DNA of 64,000 bases from Conus ventricosus (GCA_018398815.1 CM031616.1:67790541-67854540), one strand, 5' to 3'. Positions 22,043-34,208 are shown, counted from the stretch's first letter. Notes: generated by a model from the sequence alone, not told the origin. Translations and numbers: made by a program.

Positions 22043-23412
22043 CTGCAGAACACCCACATCCTCAACTGGTGACCGACTACAAACATGTGAGGGAAAGTAA
22101 ACACTGAGTATTTATATGTTATTGCAGCGGAAACTCCAACACCCTGAACAGTTGACAACAAGCATGTGTTGGGGAAAGTAAACACAAAGAAAATTTGTAT
22201 GTAATTGCAGAGGAAACACGAACATCCTCAACAGCTGACTAGGAGAATGGTAAGGAAATGCAAAAACATTTAGTTGTAATTACTGCAATATCATCGTAAC
22301 GTTCATCTCAAGAAATACTGTGTTTAAATACAGTCTACCAACAAAACGCCTCTCCCTCTCTTGCTTTCTCTCTCTAGATAAGGCCAAAAGCAGGAAAAGG
22401 CATGTACAGCTGAAGTGAAAGCACTAAACTCAAATCTGATAAAGCCAAGTGATGGCAGTCCAAATCTAAAATTCATAAATTCCCATTTACTGCGAGTAGA
22501 AATAAAGAAAGACTACTTGCTTAATCGAGTTATGACAAAATCATGTGTCTAATGATTTGTAATGAAGTATGATGCACAAATGGCATGTTTCAAAATGCAA
22601 AATCACTGGACAAAATTTACAAAAATGGTTCAAATTATAATCCATTCATAATGAACAGTTCAAGGACAACAGTTAACAAGGGTGACACACTGAAAATCTG
22701 AAAAAAAAAGAAAATGAGGTAGGGGTCCAGGGGCCGCCCAGGCCCCGGCGTGGTGCAGGGGCAGTGCCACTGGAAAACTTTTTCTACCAGCACAATGGTG
22801 CGACGTAGGCTAACAAAGATTGCTGGACCTGTGTTGTCTTCAATGATAGAGAGCGCTTCCTCATTTCCAGTCGTCTGCTACAGTGCTGCTTTGGTCATAA
22901 TACCGCTTTTCAACTTTTTCCCCAAAAAACTTTTTTTTGGGGGGGGAATAACGAAACTTGAGAAACAAAATTTCCGTCTGGGGCCCAGACCTGCCAACCC
23001 CCTAAGAGACCAATGAGTAAGAACTGAAGCTCAGTGAGGCAGAAATGTGCAATTTCTGAGAGCTATAAAAGTAATCAAGCGCGACATTTACCTTTTTTCA
23101 AACAAACATGATGCGATGAAATTTTTGTGAACTTTACTTTTCTACAAAAAAAAGCTTTTCTTTTAAGTGTCACAAGAAATCTTTACAAATTATAAAAATG
23201 TAGAATACACTGGAAACACACACAAATCCCCTAAACCATCATGGCATGGCACACCAAGGCTTGATTGTGCGCCAGAAACAACCTAAAAGACTGGAAATGA
23301 AATGAGGCAGGGAACAGTAAATAATAAAAAGTAAACAAGTGGGGTAACGTTTGCTCCCATAAGGAAACCTAACACAAGGTAACTTATATTCAAGACTGGC
23401 ACAGCCTTTTAA

Positions 23413-24867
23413 CCCTCTGCCTACCGCAAGACTTTGTGCTATATGACTATGAGAATACCATGCCAAGAGAGGTAACTCCGCAACACATACACACTTGCCA
23501 TAAAGAAACCTCCATAGAAAATTTGTTTTTAACTTATCTATTCTGTAAAAGTAATGAAAAAAATTCAAAGACATCACTCCATCCAAAAGAGCCATTTCCC
23601 CCCACATATAGTGAACTGGTACACGAGGAAAAAAAAAAACAAACGAACAGACTAACTGTACTTCGGTGTTCTCAGTGCTAAAACAATTTTCCCTAAATTC
23701 ACTGTACCCACAGAACATCATGGATTAGGAGCACAGTGATTTTCCAAGTCTAAACAAAGTACTGAAACCTTCAGGAACAAAATAAAGTCATTCTGTATGG
23801 TATGCACACTAAATAATCTTGTTGTGAAGCAAAAAACAACAACCCAAACTTCAACAATTTTGTTAAACTGAAGGCATCACATACAAGAAGATTTGTCTTC
23901 TAACTACTGAGGGAAAAAATAACAAGAACAGATTACTGAATACTGGGCTTTAGATTGTGATGGAATTCAACAAAAATGTGCTTTTGCACAAGTGCACTGA
24001 GCACCCCCCCCCTTCCCCCCCAACACACACACTGTGGTGATGATGTACCTCTTGTCCGGCTCCTCTTTGCTTTTTGATAAACAGGCAGTTTTTATTTCAG
24101 GCCAGAGTTTATGTTCATCCTTTTCTGCTTGCTTTTGTGCAGCAAATAAATTTGTTTCTCGTTAAAAGTCTGCAAAAATTCTTCTGAAATCAAAAGGCTA
24201 AAGGTGATGCTCCTACAGGCAAATCGTGGGACACACCCACTGACTGACCCGGTTTCCTGGCTATCAAAACAAGGGAAACTTTTGGGGGGCTTCACTTCTT
24301 GTAGCCAACCACTCCAGTCAAGAATTAAAGAATCTCTAGCAAGTTTTGTTTTTCAAATTTTCTTTTTTGGGGGGTCTGGGCCCAGCAGCAATGGGTTATT
24401 CGACGTCGTCATTATCATCGCCTGAATCATTATTGATTCCGGCCTCAAAATCAGTCAGCAGTCGATCTTTATTCATAACTAGGTCAAGATTGACGTCCGA
24501 ATCGTCTTGCTTCAAATCTTCTTCAAGAGTGTAACCCGCAAATACGCTCTCTTCATCAATATCACTTCAGAAAATGAATTCTGCGAGTTGCATAGTTACT
24601 TGATCCGCCATTTTCCCAGAAAATCTTCGCGAAAAAAAGCCGAACTTTGAAAATTCACAGCAGTGAAACTACTCCACCAAAACTCATGCAACAAAAACCA
24701 AAATGGCGTCCAGAAACGGAAGTACCGGAAGACTCTTCTGTCGCAATTGCATTCTGGGATATGCGATGGTGAAAGCGAAAGTCGTTGACCGAGTATTCAG
24801 CGGTCGATCTCGGTCGATCCGGTATTCAGAAATATGAAATCTCGCGGTCGATCTGGTAGGCATTGGG
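23413..24867 (-). mobile_element. piggyBac-type element, TTAA-flanked, degenerate
   Basis: The element starts CCCTCTGCCTACCGC and ends GGTAGGCATTGGG, bounded on both sides by TTAA (23409-23412 and 24868-24871). The nested hAT copy at 25500 shows the uninterrupted target (CTTTTAAACTTG), which proves the insertion boundaries. Minus-strand sequence at about 24380-24615 encodes an acidic start, MADQVT...LAEF, one stop, then SDIDEESVFAGYTLEEDLKQ and GDDNDDVE. This resembles the acidic N-terminus of piggyBac transposases. No catalytic DDD core is visible, so it is non-autonomous. The right end has repeated GGTCGATC motifs. Confidence 0.85.
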
Positions 24868-25069
24868 TTAAACTTGAATAAAGTCAGACAAATACATAGA
24901 CGAACAATCTAATAGTGGGGGGGCAAAAAAACAAGCGCAGGCCAACAACTCAACTGTCTTGATAGTAATGACTTGGCAAAGATTTGGACTTGGGGAGGGG
25001 GTTCAAAGATGGAGAAACTGGAACATGAAATTAATAAAATATATAACCTAAAAAATGTTCTCCCCTGTT

Positions 25070-26643
25070 CAGACCTGCCAACCCCCTAAGAGACCAATGA
25101 GTAAGAATTGAAGCTCAGTGAGGCAGAAATGTGTAATTTCTGAGAGCTAAGAGTAATCAAGCGCGACATTTACCTTTTTTCAAACAAACACAATGCGATG
25201 AAATTGTTCGCGCAATTTTTGTGAACTTTACCTTTCTACAAAAACAAGCTTTTCTTTTAAGTGTCACAAGAAATCTTTACAATTTATAAAAATGTAGAAT
25301 ACACTGGAAACACACACAAATCCCCTAAACCATCATGGCATGGCAGACCAAGGCTTGATAGTGCGCCAGAAACAACCTAAAAGACTGGAAATGAAATGAG
25401 GCAGGGAACAGTAAATAATAAACAGTAAACAAGTGGGGTAACGTTTGCTCCCATAAGGAAACCTAACACAAGGTAACTTTTATTCAAGACTGGCACAGCC
25501 TTTTAAACTTGAATAAAGTCAGACAAATACATAGACGAACAATCTAATAGTGGGGGAAAAAAACAAGCGCAGGCCAACAACTCGACTGTCTTGATAGTAA
25601 TGACTTGGCAAAGATTTGGACTTAAGGAGGCGGGGGGGAGTCTCGAAGATGGAGAAACTGGGAACATGAAATTAAGAAAATATATAACCTAAAAAATGTT
25701 CTCCCCTATTGCTGATTCTGTGCATGTGGGGGGGCTGGCTATCAGCTCTGTGACGTTTGTGTCATTTTTTAAGTATCGCACCACCCCAGGAAAGAATTTG
25801 TCCCCCCCCCCCCCCCCCCCACCCCCCTTCCTGACTTCCATCAGTCCCCAACACAAACGGTCCATTCTGCAGTCGAGATGCAGCAGCAGTTTAGGCTTCC
25901 ATGACAAGGGTCCTTACAATGTGTGTTGTCTTTGTTCGACCGCTCTTGAACTGTTTGGCGATCTCCGAATCTGAGAACGCTTCTTTAAAAAGCTGGGATG
26001 CATGGTCGGCTGCGCTAAGAGCGATGTTGTGCTCGACGAAAAATCCGGCCACCAATGCTTCAGCCCGAATTATCCTTTTCCTAATTTCATCCTCTTTTGA
26101 GGTGTCTACAGTCTGAAAAAAGTGTTGATGCTGGAAGAATTCGGCGCGTTAGAGGAATCGATGTGCTTGCGTGACTCAAGGTGACGCTTCACATCCACCA
26201 TCCTGCGATTGGAAATTGTGAAGTCCGACTCGCAAGTGGTACACCGTGCACAATTTACACCTTTAGCCGAAGGTCGCATGCAGGGGAACTTTTCTGAGTA
26301 TTCTTTTCGGAACTTTTGACCAAGTTTTTTTCTTTTTCGCATCTTGTCCAAAACTTTCTACTCCATGTTTCGACATTTTCATAGCTAAAACTTCAAAAGA
26401 CGCCAACTTCGCCGAATGGTAAAGATGGTGAAACGAACTGCGCATGACCGGAAACGCTTCTTGAAGATTACTGGTTATACGCACGGCGCCGTGCGTATCT
26501 GTACATAAGCTGATTTTTTCGTCCGTTTTTGTTGTTGTTGTTGTTGCTGAAAACTTTCAATGCGTAATTTTTTGGCTAAATGCGTAAGAATTATCACTTG
26601 GGCGTAATATATTACGCGAAATGCGTAATGGTTGGCAGGTCTG
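25070..26643 (-). mobile_element. hAT-like DNA transposon, inner copy nested in its own family
   Basis: It starts CAGACCTGCCAACCCCC and ends AATGGTTGGCAGGTCTG, flanked by the exact 6-bp duplication CCTGTT (25064-25069, 26644-26649). Its left 430 bp match 22986-23412 and its right 940 bp match 26650-27586 of the outer copy. It lacks the piggyBac insertion found in the outer copy. It lands in the outer copy's transposase frame, between the residues CTESATG and the expected ENIF. Poly-C (25802-25820) and GTT repeats mark its interior. Confidence 0.87.
25689..26351 (-). pseudogene. hAT-like transposase N-terminal half, inner copy
   Basis: Frameshifted remains, in order: KKLGQKFRKEYSEKFPCMRP, CARCTTCESDF with HLESRKH (BED-like zinc finger: two cysteines then two histidines), helix with ALVAGFFVEHNIAL-type sequence on the minus strand, LGTDGS-like segment (first catalytic aspartate of hAT DDE domains) and VVRYLKNDTNVTELI ... 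CTESAIGENIF. The rest of the catalytic domain is missing. Confidence 0.75.
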
Positions 26644-26649
26644 CCTGTT

Positions 26650-27296
26650 GCTGATTCTGTGCATGTGGGGTTGGCTATCAGTTCTGTGGGGATTGTGTCA
26701 TTTTTTAAGTATCGCACCACCCCATGAAAGAATTTGTTCCCCCCCTCCCCTTCCTGACTTCCATCAGTCCCCAACACAAACAGTCCATTCTGCAGTCGAG
26801 ATGCAGCAGCAGTTTAGGCTTCCATGACAAGGGTCCTTACAATGTGTGTTGTCTTTGTTCGACCGCTCTTGAACTGTTTGGCGATCTCCGAATCCGAGAA
26901 CGCTTCTTTAAAAAGCTGGGATGCATGGTCGGCTGCGCTAAGAGCCATGTTGTGCTCTACAAAAAATCCGGCCACCAATGCTTCAGCCCGAATTACCCTT
27001 TTCCTAATTTCATCCTCTTTTGAGGTGTTTACAGTCTGAAAAAACTGTGTGATGCTGGAAGAATTCAGCGCGTTAGAGGAATCGATGTGCTTGCGTGACT
27101 CAAGGTGACGCTTCACATCACCATCCCGCCATGGGAAATTGAAGTCCGACTCGCAAGTGGTACACCGTGCACAAATTACACCTTTAGCCGAAGGTCGTAT
27201 GCAGGGGAACTTTTCCAAGTATTCTTTTCGGAACTTTTGACCAAGTTTTTTCTTTTTTACATCTTGTCCAAAACTTTCTACTCCATGTTTCGACAT
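26650..27296 (-). pseudogene. hAT-like transposase N-terminal half, outer copy
   Basis: Starts at ATG 27296 with MSKHGVESFGQDVKKKK. A BED-like finger (CARCTTC ... HLESRKH) is at residues about 44-70, then ITQFFQTV, ALVAGFFVEHNMALSAADHA, SDSEIAKQFKSGRTKTTHIV, and after frame change LGTDGSQEGEG and VVRYLKNDTIPTELI. The pattern SDSEIAK..SCGRTK and DGS is typical of zinc-finger hAT transposases in animals. The nested copy cuts it after CTESATG. The protein cannot be functional as it stands. Confidence 0.8.
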
Positions 27297-27445
27297 TTTC
27301 GTAGCTAATACTTCAAAAAGACACCAACTTCGCTGAATGGTAAAGATGGTGAAACGAACTGCGCATGACCGGAAAGGCTTCTTGAAGATTACTGGTTATA
27401 CGCACGGCACCGTGCGTATCTGTAATAAGCTGATTTTTTTCATCC

Positions 27446-27496
<51 letters not shown>

Positions 27497-27864
27497 CTTT
27501 CAATGTGTAATTTTTTGGCTAAATGCGTAAGAATTATCACTTGGGCGTAATAAATTACGTGAAATGCGTAATGGTTGGCAGGTCTGGGGGCCTTGCTGAG
27601 AAAACGGATATCAGTCACCCAGATGGAAGAGTGGCACCCATGAGTTAACTATTGCTAGCTTTTCTCTGAATATGTTTTCAACAACAACGGGGGAGGGGGC
27701 GAACGGGAGGCAGGACTTTTCTCTGAATACCTAGCTCTTTCCCACTGATACTGCAATTCTCAGAACCAAAAATGACAAACACATGCCACTGCAAAATGAC
27801 AAAGGAGCAATCTCATTAATTTTCTAACCATTACTCAAGGCCAATGACATGTCTGTACACAAAC

Positions 27865-28038
27865 CTTTAGGTCTTGGGCGCTGAGCCTCTGTGCGTGTTT
27901 GCCTTTCAGGGTAGCAGGGACGATTTCCGCAGGCAAGTGCAGAAAGTCTCTCAAGTACTGGATACCTTCATTTGTCAAGTACCAGTAGTAGTTTCTCCAG
28001 GCAAACTGCTCCCTGACGTATCCTTGAGACTTCAAGCT
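27865..28038 (-). CDS. RPS10: RPS10 exon 2, with a one-base deletion
   Basis: It encodes [20 protein letters not shown], then [20 protein letters not shown] and PATL, the best conserved core of eS10 (winged-helix domain, head of the 40S subunit). After CTGAAA the frame slips. In the next frame the sequence resumes as the expected [13 protein letters not shown]. One A (T on the plus strand at 27904-27906) is missing from a short homopolymer. Only with it does the exon end in phase 1, as exon 3 requires. Acceptor ATTTCAG, donor AAAG|GTTTGTG. A consensus error is more likely than a true mutation in an essential gene. Confidence 0.92.
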
Positions 28039-29110
28039 CTGAAATTGTATTCAAACTGTGAACAACTGCATTAACATTTGACGGATTTCTAACAGGATTT
28101 TAATTGAAACTGCCATTGTTAACATTACCTACATGCAGAACTGGATCAAAATCCAACATCACACTTTCTCTAAATAAAAAACATTACAACTGAAAACCTT
28201 ATGTTCATTAAAAAAAATTAAAAAAAGAATTCTGCGTTATTTCGAAGGGCGATATACAAAAAATTAACTTTCATTTTCTTGCTGAGAAGCCAATCAAGCA
28301 ACCAGAGAGACAAGCAAAATGTTGGTCATAAAATCCATCCAGTCCCCCACCCCGAAGGGTGCTTAGTTCTCAGATACATCTCTATCAAGATTCCCACAGG
28401 TTTTCAAGAAAACAGTACATGGACTTTCCCAGTAATTTTAAGACTGTAACTAATGTAGTATGAACATGCCTAACAGCGCTTTTGCCCATACTTGCATTAC
28501 AGAAATTCTTTGTACACACTGAGCAGCTTGCTCAGCAGTTTGAACGATCTGCGCAGTGCGGTATGAGCCAGCCACTCTCTGTAGTCACAAATTGTAGCCT
28601 GGCCCAACTATTGCTGAAATTGCAAAACTGCTTTTCTCCATCTTCAGAGCACATGTACCATTTTTATCAGCAAATTGAAGTAATAAATGTGACCTGTGCA
28701 TCAATGGAAATTAATATTTAGCAACTAATTTAAGCTTCAGGCAAACAGCGCTTATCTGCAATATTTAGAGGCCGGCACATCTAGCATTAGCACTTTTTCC
28801 ACACTATTCCCCCCCCCCCCCCTCCCCATTTGTTTGGAAATACATTTTTACAGACTTGAAAACAAAATAACTACAGACAGCTTTTGAAAAATCCAGGGGG
28901 TTTTGTTTGCTTACGTGCTGTTTCCATCCCACCACCCGTAGAAGGCCTTTCAATTTTCCCCGACCTTTTCAAGATTCCAGAACCTATATCAAAGTCGTGA
29001 ATTTGTTTATCCTCAATCTCTAGTCACATTTATTACAATTACATTTATTAAGTCCTGGGAGCCATTAAAAAAAAAAAAATCAAAGGAAAACAAGACTTGT
29101 TGAGACATAC
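28039..29110 (-). other. RPS10 intron 1 of the coding region
   Basis: 1072-bp intron with donor GTATGTC and acceptor ATTTCAG on the minus strand. It contains a C-rich homopolymer near 28808-28822 but no recognised element or snoRNA. I looked for C/D-box and H/ACA-type small RNAs, common in ribosomal protein introns, and found no convincing candidate by eye. Confidence 0.6.
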
Positions 29111-29252
29111 CGTCAGAGCTTTGATGACCTGAAGGTTTGGAACATCGATGTCTGGGTGCTTGGGGGCAAAGAAATCCTTCTTCGCCACAAGTACCCCCTC
29201 CTTGAAGAGGTATTCATAGATGGCAACCCGATTCTTTTTAGGGATCAGCATT
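29111..29252 (-). CDS. RPS10: RPS10 exon 1 of the coding region (start)
   Basis: Ribosomal protein eS10 of the small subunit; binds the 40S head near the mRNA entry and is ubiquitinated in ribosome quality control. ATG is at 29251-29249 and the product starts [20 protein letters not shown], then [20 protein letters not shown], close to human ([20 protein letters not shown]). An acceptor (TTTCAACAG) lies just one base before the ATG, so a non-coding 5' exon exists upstream, as in vertebrates; I could not locate it. Donor ACG|GTATGTC, phase 0. The five exons (29111, 27865, 21977, 21192, 19026) sum to 169 residues after adding one base in exon 2, against 165 in human. Confidence 0.95.
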
Positions 29253-29701
29253 CTGTTGAAAGAGGAACATCTTAAAATAAATACAATAAAACTTCAGTAT
29301 TCCATTATTTCCAAAAACAATTCCAGCTCTTCCATACTCAACCACACTCAAGTTCTGTCTTGCAGCTGTTGCTCCTGCACTGTGGTCCACAGGGATCAAT
29401 CCATCTCAAGTCACCAAAAGGGCAAACCCTGTGATTTCTGTGGCTGACACAGGTATCATAACTACCCTAGAAAACCACTTGCTGATAACAATTAGAAGCA
29501 CAATCATGAAAACTACACGAAACTTTTTGAAAGAATGTCCCTCAACGGAGGCCACCAATCTGTCCAAAATCTGCGCCACTGACTTCTCAATTCAGCATGC
29601 AAACTATGACGCGACTCGCTCATCAACGTGGATGTGAAGAGGAAATGTAAAAGGAGTCACAATAAGCAGGGCATGAAAGCCACAAAATTAAAAGATTTGT
29701 G

Positions 29702-29741
<40 letters not shown>

Positions 29742-30980
29742 ATGATGATGATGACCAACGAAGATGTGAACAATGGAGATGCTATTAAGTTCCACTGTGG
29801 TCTGATCTGAGACTACATGGCAGAGCTGTATTCTACACTCCTCTTCATAAAAAAAACCCCTAAGATTCCTGAACCAGCTTGCCCAGAAATACACCTGCAG
29901 AATTGGACAGGAAATATGAGTGTTCAAAGATAAACTATTAAGCGGATAAAACTTGAGTTGGCCGTTATACAGTCTCCCCTTTTACGTGTATAGCACACTC
30001 ACATTTGGACAGGAACTGGTTTAGGAAAGAAAATCCTGCGAACACATTTAATCCAAAACCTACTCCAGTACCAACAGGCAAGTCCACAACTTCTTGGTTC
30101 ATTTTCTCACAAGTGTAGACTCATTTAAGAATATGCAGAAGCTACTTTCAGTCTCACTATTTTCTTTTTTAAACAGTTTCGGTAATCTCTGGACATCTCT
30201 TATGGTAAGAGCCTCCACAACGCCGAGTCACATCATTCACTTTCATTCTAAATTAACCGAGACAAAACTCTGAGACAAACTCTGTATTAACATGAATTGA
30301 TCAAATAACATATAACAGGTTTTCCAAATTTTGCCAGTCAGTTTTGGAAGTTTCGAACCCAAACTTTAAATCAACTGGCATTTTTCTTAATACCTGTGCA
30401 TCATTATGACCTTCGTTTGCAAAATCCATGTCAATTCTGAAATTTACCACTTTTACACCCACTGCCCAGTATGTTATCAAGAATACCATTCCATTGATTT
30501 CATTCTATATCCAAAGTAAATGGTTCGTGCAGAGCTCACTGAAGTGCAAGTATATGTGCGTGCAAATGAAATTTTAGTTAACTTTCAAGTTTTCTGTGAC
30601 CGACTGGCTGTCACTGTCGGTACATCTCAACACTGAAAATATCAAGTCACTGTCAAAACCGCAAATCACAGATTGTTCTATCAGTAATTAAAGGTAGTTG
30701 GATGGAATACATTTTGAATTTATGTTCAAAGTGAGAAATCTTAAGCACAAATGTGCATCGCTGATGCATGAAATTTCCATCTGACCCATCAGAATGCAGG
30801 CCCGTGCATCACTAAAACGCACCAAAATTTACCCAGACACAATGATTTTCCCTTTTTTTTGCATTACAACTCCATACAGCACATCGCCCAAAAGCGCATT
30901 TCTGATCAACACGATCGAATTCAATAAAAATGTAACTTTCTTCGACCTTTCACAACATTCTGATTCGATGAACAACTTCC
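29253..30980. other. RPS10 upstream intron/flank, no gene seen
   Basis: AT-rich sequence with a (GT)n tract at 29699-29738 followed by (GAT)n. The non-coding first exon of RPS10 must lie here or beyond the LINE. No TOP-type promoter (pyrimidine tract at a start site) could be picked with confidence. Confidence 0.45.
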
Positions 30981-31440
30981 ACTTAAGATAAGATAAGATA
31001 ATGTTGCTTATAGCCCAGCCGACCGCAGAGGGCCACATCAGGGCTGTCACCACGTTAAAATCAACTCACCAGTCATTTAAAAAAAAAAAAAAAAAAAAAA
31101 CTTTCACACATCTCGTTAAATGACATCGTCTACAAACGAACCAGAAACTTTGTTAAAAATCCTTCTTCCGTAAAATCTCAAATCAGATGAAAAATGTTAA
31201 TTTCTCTCAAAAACCCAAGGATCACGTCAGGCGGGACATCCCTGAACAGGATCTTCATGGACTCCGCTGTAAAATGTTTTGTGTCTCACATCGTGCAAGT
31301 CCCAACACTCTAAAAGAACATGTTTCATTGTGAGTGGTGCATGACATGGAATGCACCACGGAGCTTCTTCACTCTTTAAAAGGTAAGAATGGGTAAAATA
31401 CGAATGGCCGGTGTGCAGCCGGCACAGAACCGTTTCCTCT

Positions 31441-32143
31441 TTACGACCACCCCGACGTAGATGGGAGGAAGTCTTTAAGGTTTGGACGGATCTGAAAGAG
31501 TTTGTTATTCGTCTGTGTGTTCCAATCCTCCTGCCAGAGGTCTCTCACATAATCGTTAATTTTGGGTTTCACATCTGAGCAGGGGATATAAGTGTTGGAC
31601 AGTTTCTCTCTTGTGGCGTTCTTGGCTAAACGATCAACCATTTCGTTCCCGCCGATGCCAACATGGCCAGGAACCCAAGCAAGAGTAATGTTGTAACCGT
31701 CCGCCTTCAACTTGCTAAAAAGTTCAAAAAAAGTAAAAGTTCTGGATGCTGAAGGTTCCGGCCAGCTATGGCCTCCAAAGCTGACAGCGAATCCGACAGA
31801 ACCAGAAAGTCCCTCCTCGAAGAATGGGAGATTATCTTCAAAGCCAGTACTAGAGCAGTAAGTTCAGCAGAATAGACAGAAGCATCTGAATGTATATGTT
31901 CCAACAATATCTGAGAAGGAGCCCAGGGCAGTAGGCTGCACAGGCCACTCCATCCTCAGACTTGGAACCGTCAGTGAAAACGTTTTTGACAGGATGGGAA
32001 TTTGGAACAGAGGTCAGCATACAATGCCTTGTACGCCAGAGAGCTGGTAGACTCTTTGCGAAAAGCTGCAAGATCAAAACGAATCTCTGGTGTGAAAAAG
32101 GTCCACGGAGGTTGATCCGGAAACTTGGAAAAATCGGACACAA
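31441..32143 (-). pseudogene. LINE RNase H domain
   Basis: In three frames: NVFTDGSKSEDGVACAAY (first catalytic aspartate), ASVYSAELTALVLALKI (catalytic glutamate), DFLVLSDSLSALEAI (aspartate), and ITLAWVPGHVGIGGNEMVDR (histidine and last aspartate), ending ... DFLPSTSGWS near 31441. All four RNase H active-site blocks are present, but frame changes near 31880 and 31710 break the chain. Confidence 0.85.
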
Positions 32144-33303
32144 CTCCTAGGTCTACACCTGCATTCCGCACGTGAGGCTGCATACGAAGACCAAACGGCG
32201 GAATACATTTCGGGTTTGTTTCGAACTTACTTTGGAACGGAGGGTCAAAAACACAGTCATAGGCAGGATTCTGCGGTTCTGAGAACAGTCGGATGTAATA
32301 ATTCAAAGACAGTTTCAGCCTGCGGTTGCACAGTGAAGGTTCACCTGCCTCTGCGTACAGGCTGTACACAGGGGTGGTGCGGAACGCTCCAAGACAGAGA
32401 CGAAGCCCCTTGATGGTGGATAGGGTCCAAGGTTTGAGGTAAGATGATCTTGCGGAGCCGTACACAGCACAACCGTAGTCCAGTTTGGAACGGACCAGGG
32501 CTCTGTAGAGGTGCAACAAAGTTTTCTTATCAGCGCCCCAGTCGGTGTGTGCTACGACCCGCAGAATATTCAGTGCCTTTTGGCAAGCAGTTTTGAGGTT
32601 TTTAATATGGCTGAGAAAGTTAAGTTTTTGGTCAAAAATGACTCCCAGAAATTTGGCCTCTTTAACAGCTGGAATGGGAGATTTCCCTACTTGAAGTTCC
32701 GGATCTGGAAAAAACTGACGGAAATTATGGAAGTGAATACACTGGGTTTTTGTAGCAGAAAAGGTGAAACCGTTTTCATCCGCCCACCGATGGATTTTAT
32801 CTACGCAAAGCTGGAGCCTGCGCTGGACACTCGGGTACAGGCTTCCAGTTGCGTAGACAGCAAAATCATCCACAAACAATGAGCAGTCTGAACCCTGCTG
32901 AACTGATTGAACAATGTTGTTGATCTTAATACTAAAGAGGGCAGGAGATAGTATGCTCCCCTGTGGAACACCCAACTCCTGCTCGTGGACATCAGAGAGA
33001 GTGGTGCCAACCCGGACCTGAAACTGTCGTTCTGCCAAAAAATTTTGAATAAAAAGCGGAAGATGACCTCGAAACCCAGATCGTGGAGATCATGAAGTAT
33101 CCCGACTTCCAGGTGGTATCGTAGGCCTTCTCCAAGTCAAAGAAAGTTGCCACTGCATGCTGTCTGTTTAAAAAAGCGTTCCTAAGTGTAGATTCCAGAC
33201 GAATCAAATGGTCAACTGTACTACGATGTTTGCGGAAACCACACTGTTCTTTCGCCAAAAGGCCATCGGTTTCGAGTTTCCACATGAGCCTAGCATTGAC
33301 CAT
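31971..33303 (-). pseudogene. LINE reverse transcriptase domain
   Basis: One frame holds LAKEQCGFRKHRSTVDHLIR and FFDLEKAYDTTW (motif A aspartate). After a frame change near 33030, a 355-residue frame continues with ELGVPQGSILSPALFSIKIN (motif B), LFVDDFAVYATG (motif C, F-V-D-D at residues 55-58), KFLGVIFDQKLNF (motif E region) and the thumb, and ends in the connection to RNase H. FVDD in place of the common YADD is seen in some I-group elements. Confidence 0.88.
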
Positions 33304-33836
33304 TTTTTTCCATCAATTTACAGACACAGCTGGTCAAAGCTATGGGACGGTAGTTAGATGGATTAGAAAGATCTTTTCCAGGTTTGGGGATGGGAATAAC
33401 GAGGGCTGTCCGCCAAGAGGGTGGAAAGCAACCTGTAGTCCACACGTGGTTGTATACCTGTAACAGGATGTTCAGACCTTCTTGCGGAAGATGTTCAATA
33501 GTTGATAATGTATGTCATCTATACCTGGAGAGGAATCGCTGCAAGAGAGTAAGGCAGATTTCAGCTCGTTTAATGTGAAAGGAAGATTGTAGTCTTCATG
33601 TTGTCGGATGAAAAGTTGCAGGGTGATTTTCTTTTAGGGCTTTGTTTTTGACAAAAGTGACCGATTTATTAGAAGAGGAGGAATTCTTTTCAATGGTTGA
33701 AGCAAGCAGATTAGCAACTGCTTTCTTCTCTGTTATTAAAGAATCCGAAAACTTGAGATGGTTCACAGTGGGACAGGTGTTCTTCCTTTGATTTTCTTAA
33801 TGATGTTCCACACTTTTTTCTTAGAAGTTTTTGATG

Positions 33837-34076
33837 TCAGCCTGGAGCAGAAGCTTCTCCAGGACCGACGTTTACTGATTTTAAAGTGTGTCTTGATTTA
33901 GCACGGAGTTTCTGATGGGCTCGAGCGTTGGGACCCGAAGGTCGTTTGTATACCTGACGCTGAGCCCGTTTTCTAACTTTGGAAATTTGTTGGCATTCTG
34001 AATCAAACCAGGGTGTTTTTGGCATTTGAAGTTTGTCGGAAGACACTGGAATACAGGCTTTAGCACATTTAATCAT
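33837..34076 (-). pseudogene. LINE linker between endonuclease and RT
   Basis: Encodes KTPWFDSECQQISKVRKRAQ and a basic stretch RRQVYKRPSG-like, the typical 'PWWxxEC..... RNKARR' linker between endonuclease and RT in I-group LINEs. Frameshifts lie on both sides. Confidence 0.7.
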
Positions 34077-34208
34077 AGTATTAGTCAGTGATTCAGCTGG
34101 GTCAGGACTCTGAAGAAAATCAGTGTCTTGGAATCCTTGGAAATAGTGGCTGCAAATAGATCCCAGTTTGCTTTCTTATAATTTAAATGCTGAGAGACAG
34201 AGACGTGT

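Larger units (their letters stand above)
22986..27586 (-). mobile_element. hAT-like DNA transposon, outer copy, with 6-bp target duplication
   Basis: The ends are inverted repeats CAGACCTGCCAACC (22986) and GGTTGGCAGGTCTG (27586), flanked by the exact duplication GGGGCC (22980-22985 and 27587-27592). Subterminal TGCGTAA motifs crowd the right end. The minus strand carries the N-terminal half of a hAT-type transposase. A second copy of the same family (25070-26643) interrupts that gene, and a piggyBac-type element (23413-24867) interrupts the left half. hAT elements usually make 8-bp duplications, so 6 bp is unusual. The host site is RPS10 intron 2. Confidence 0.82.
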
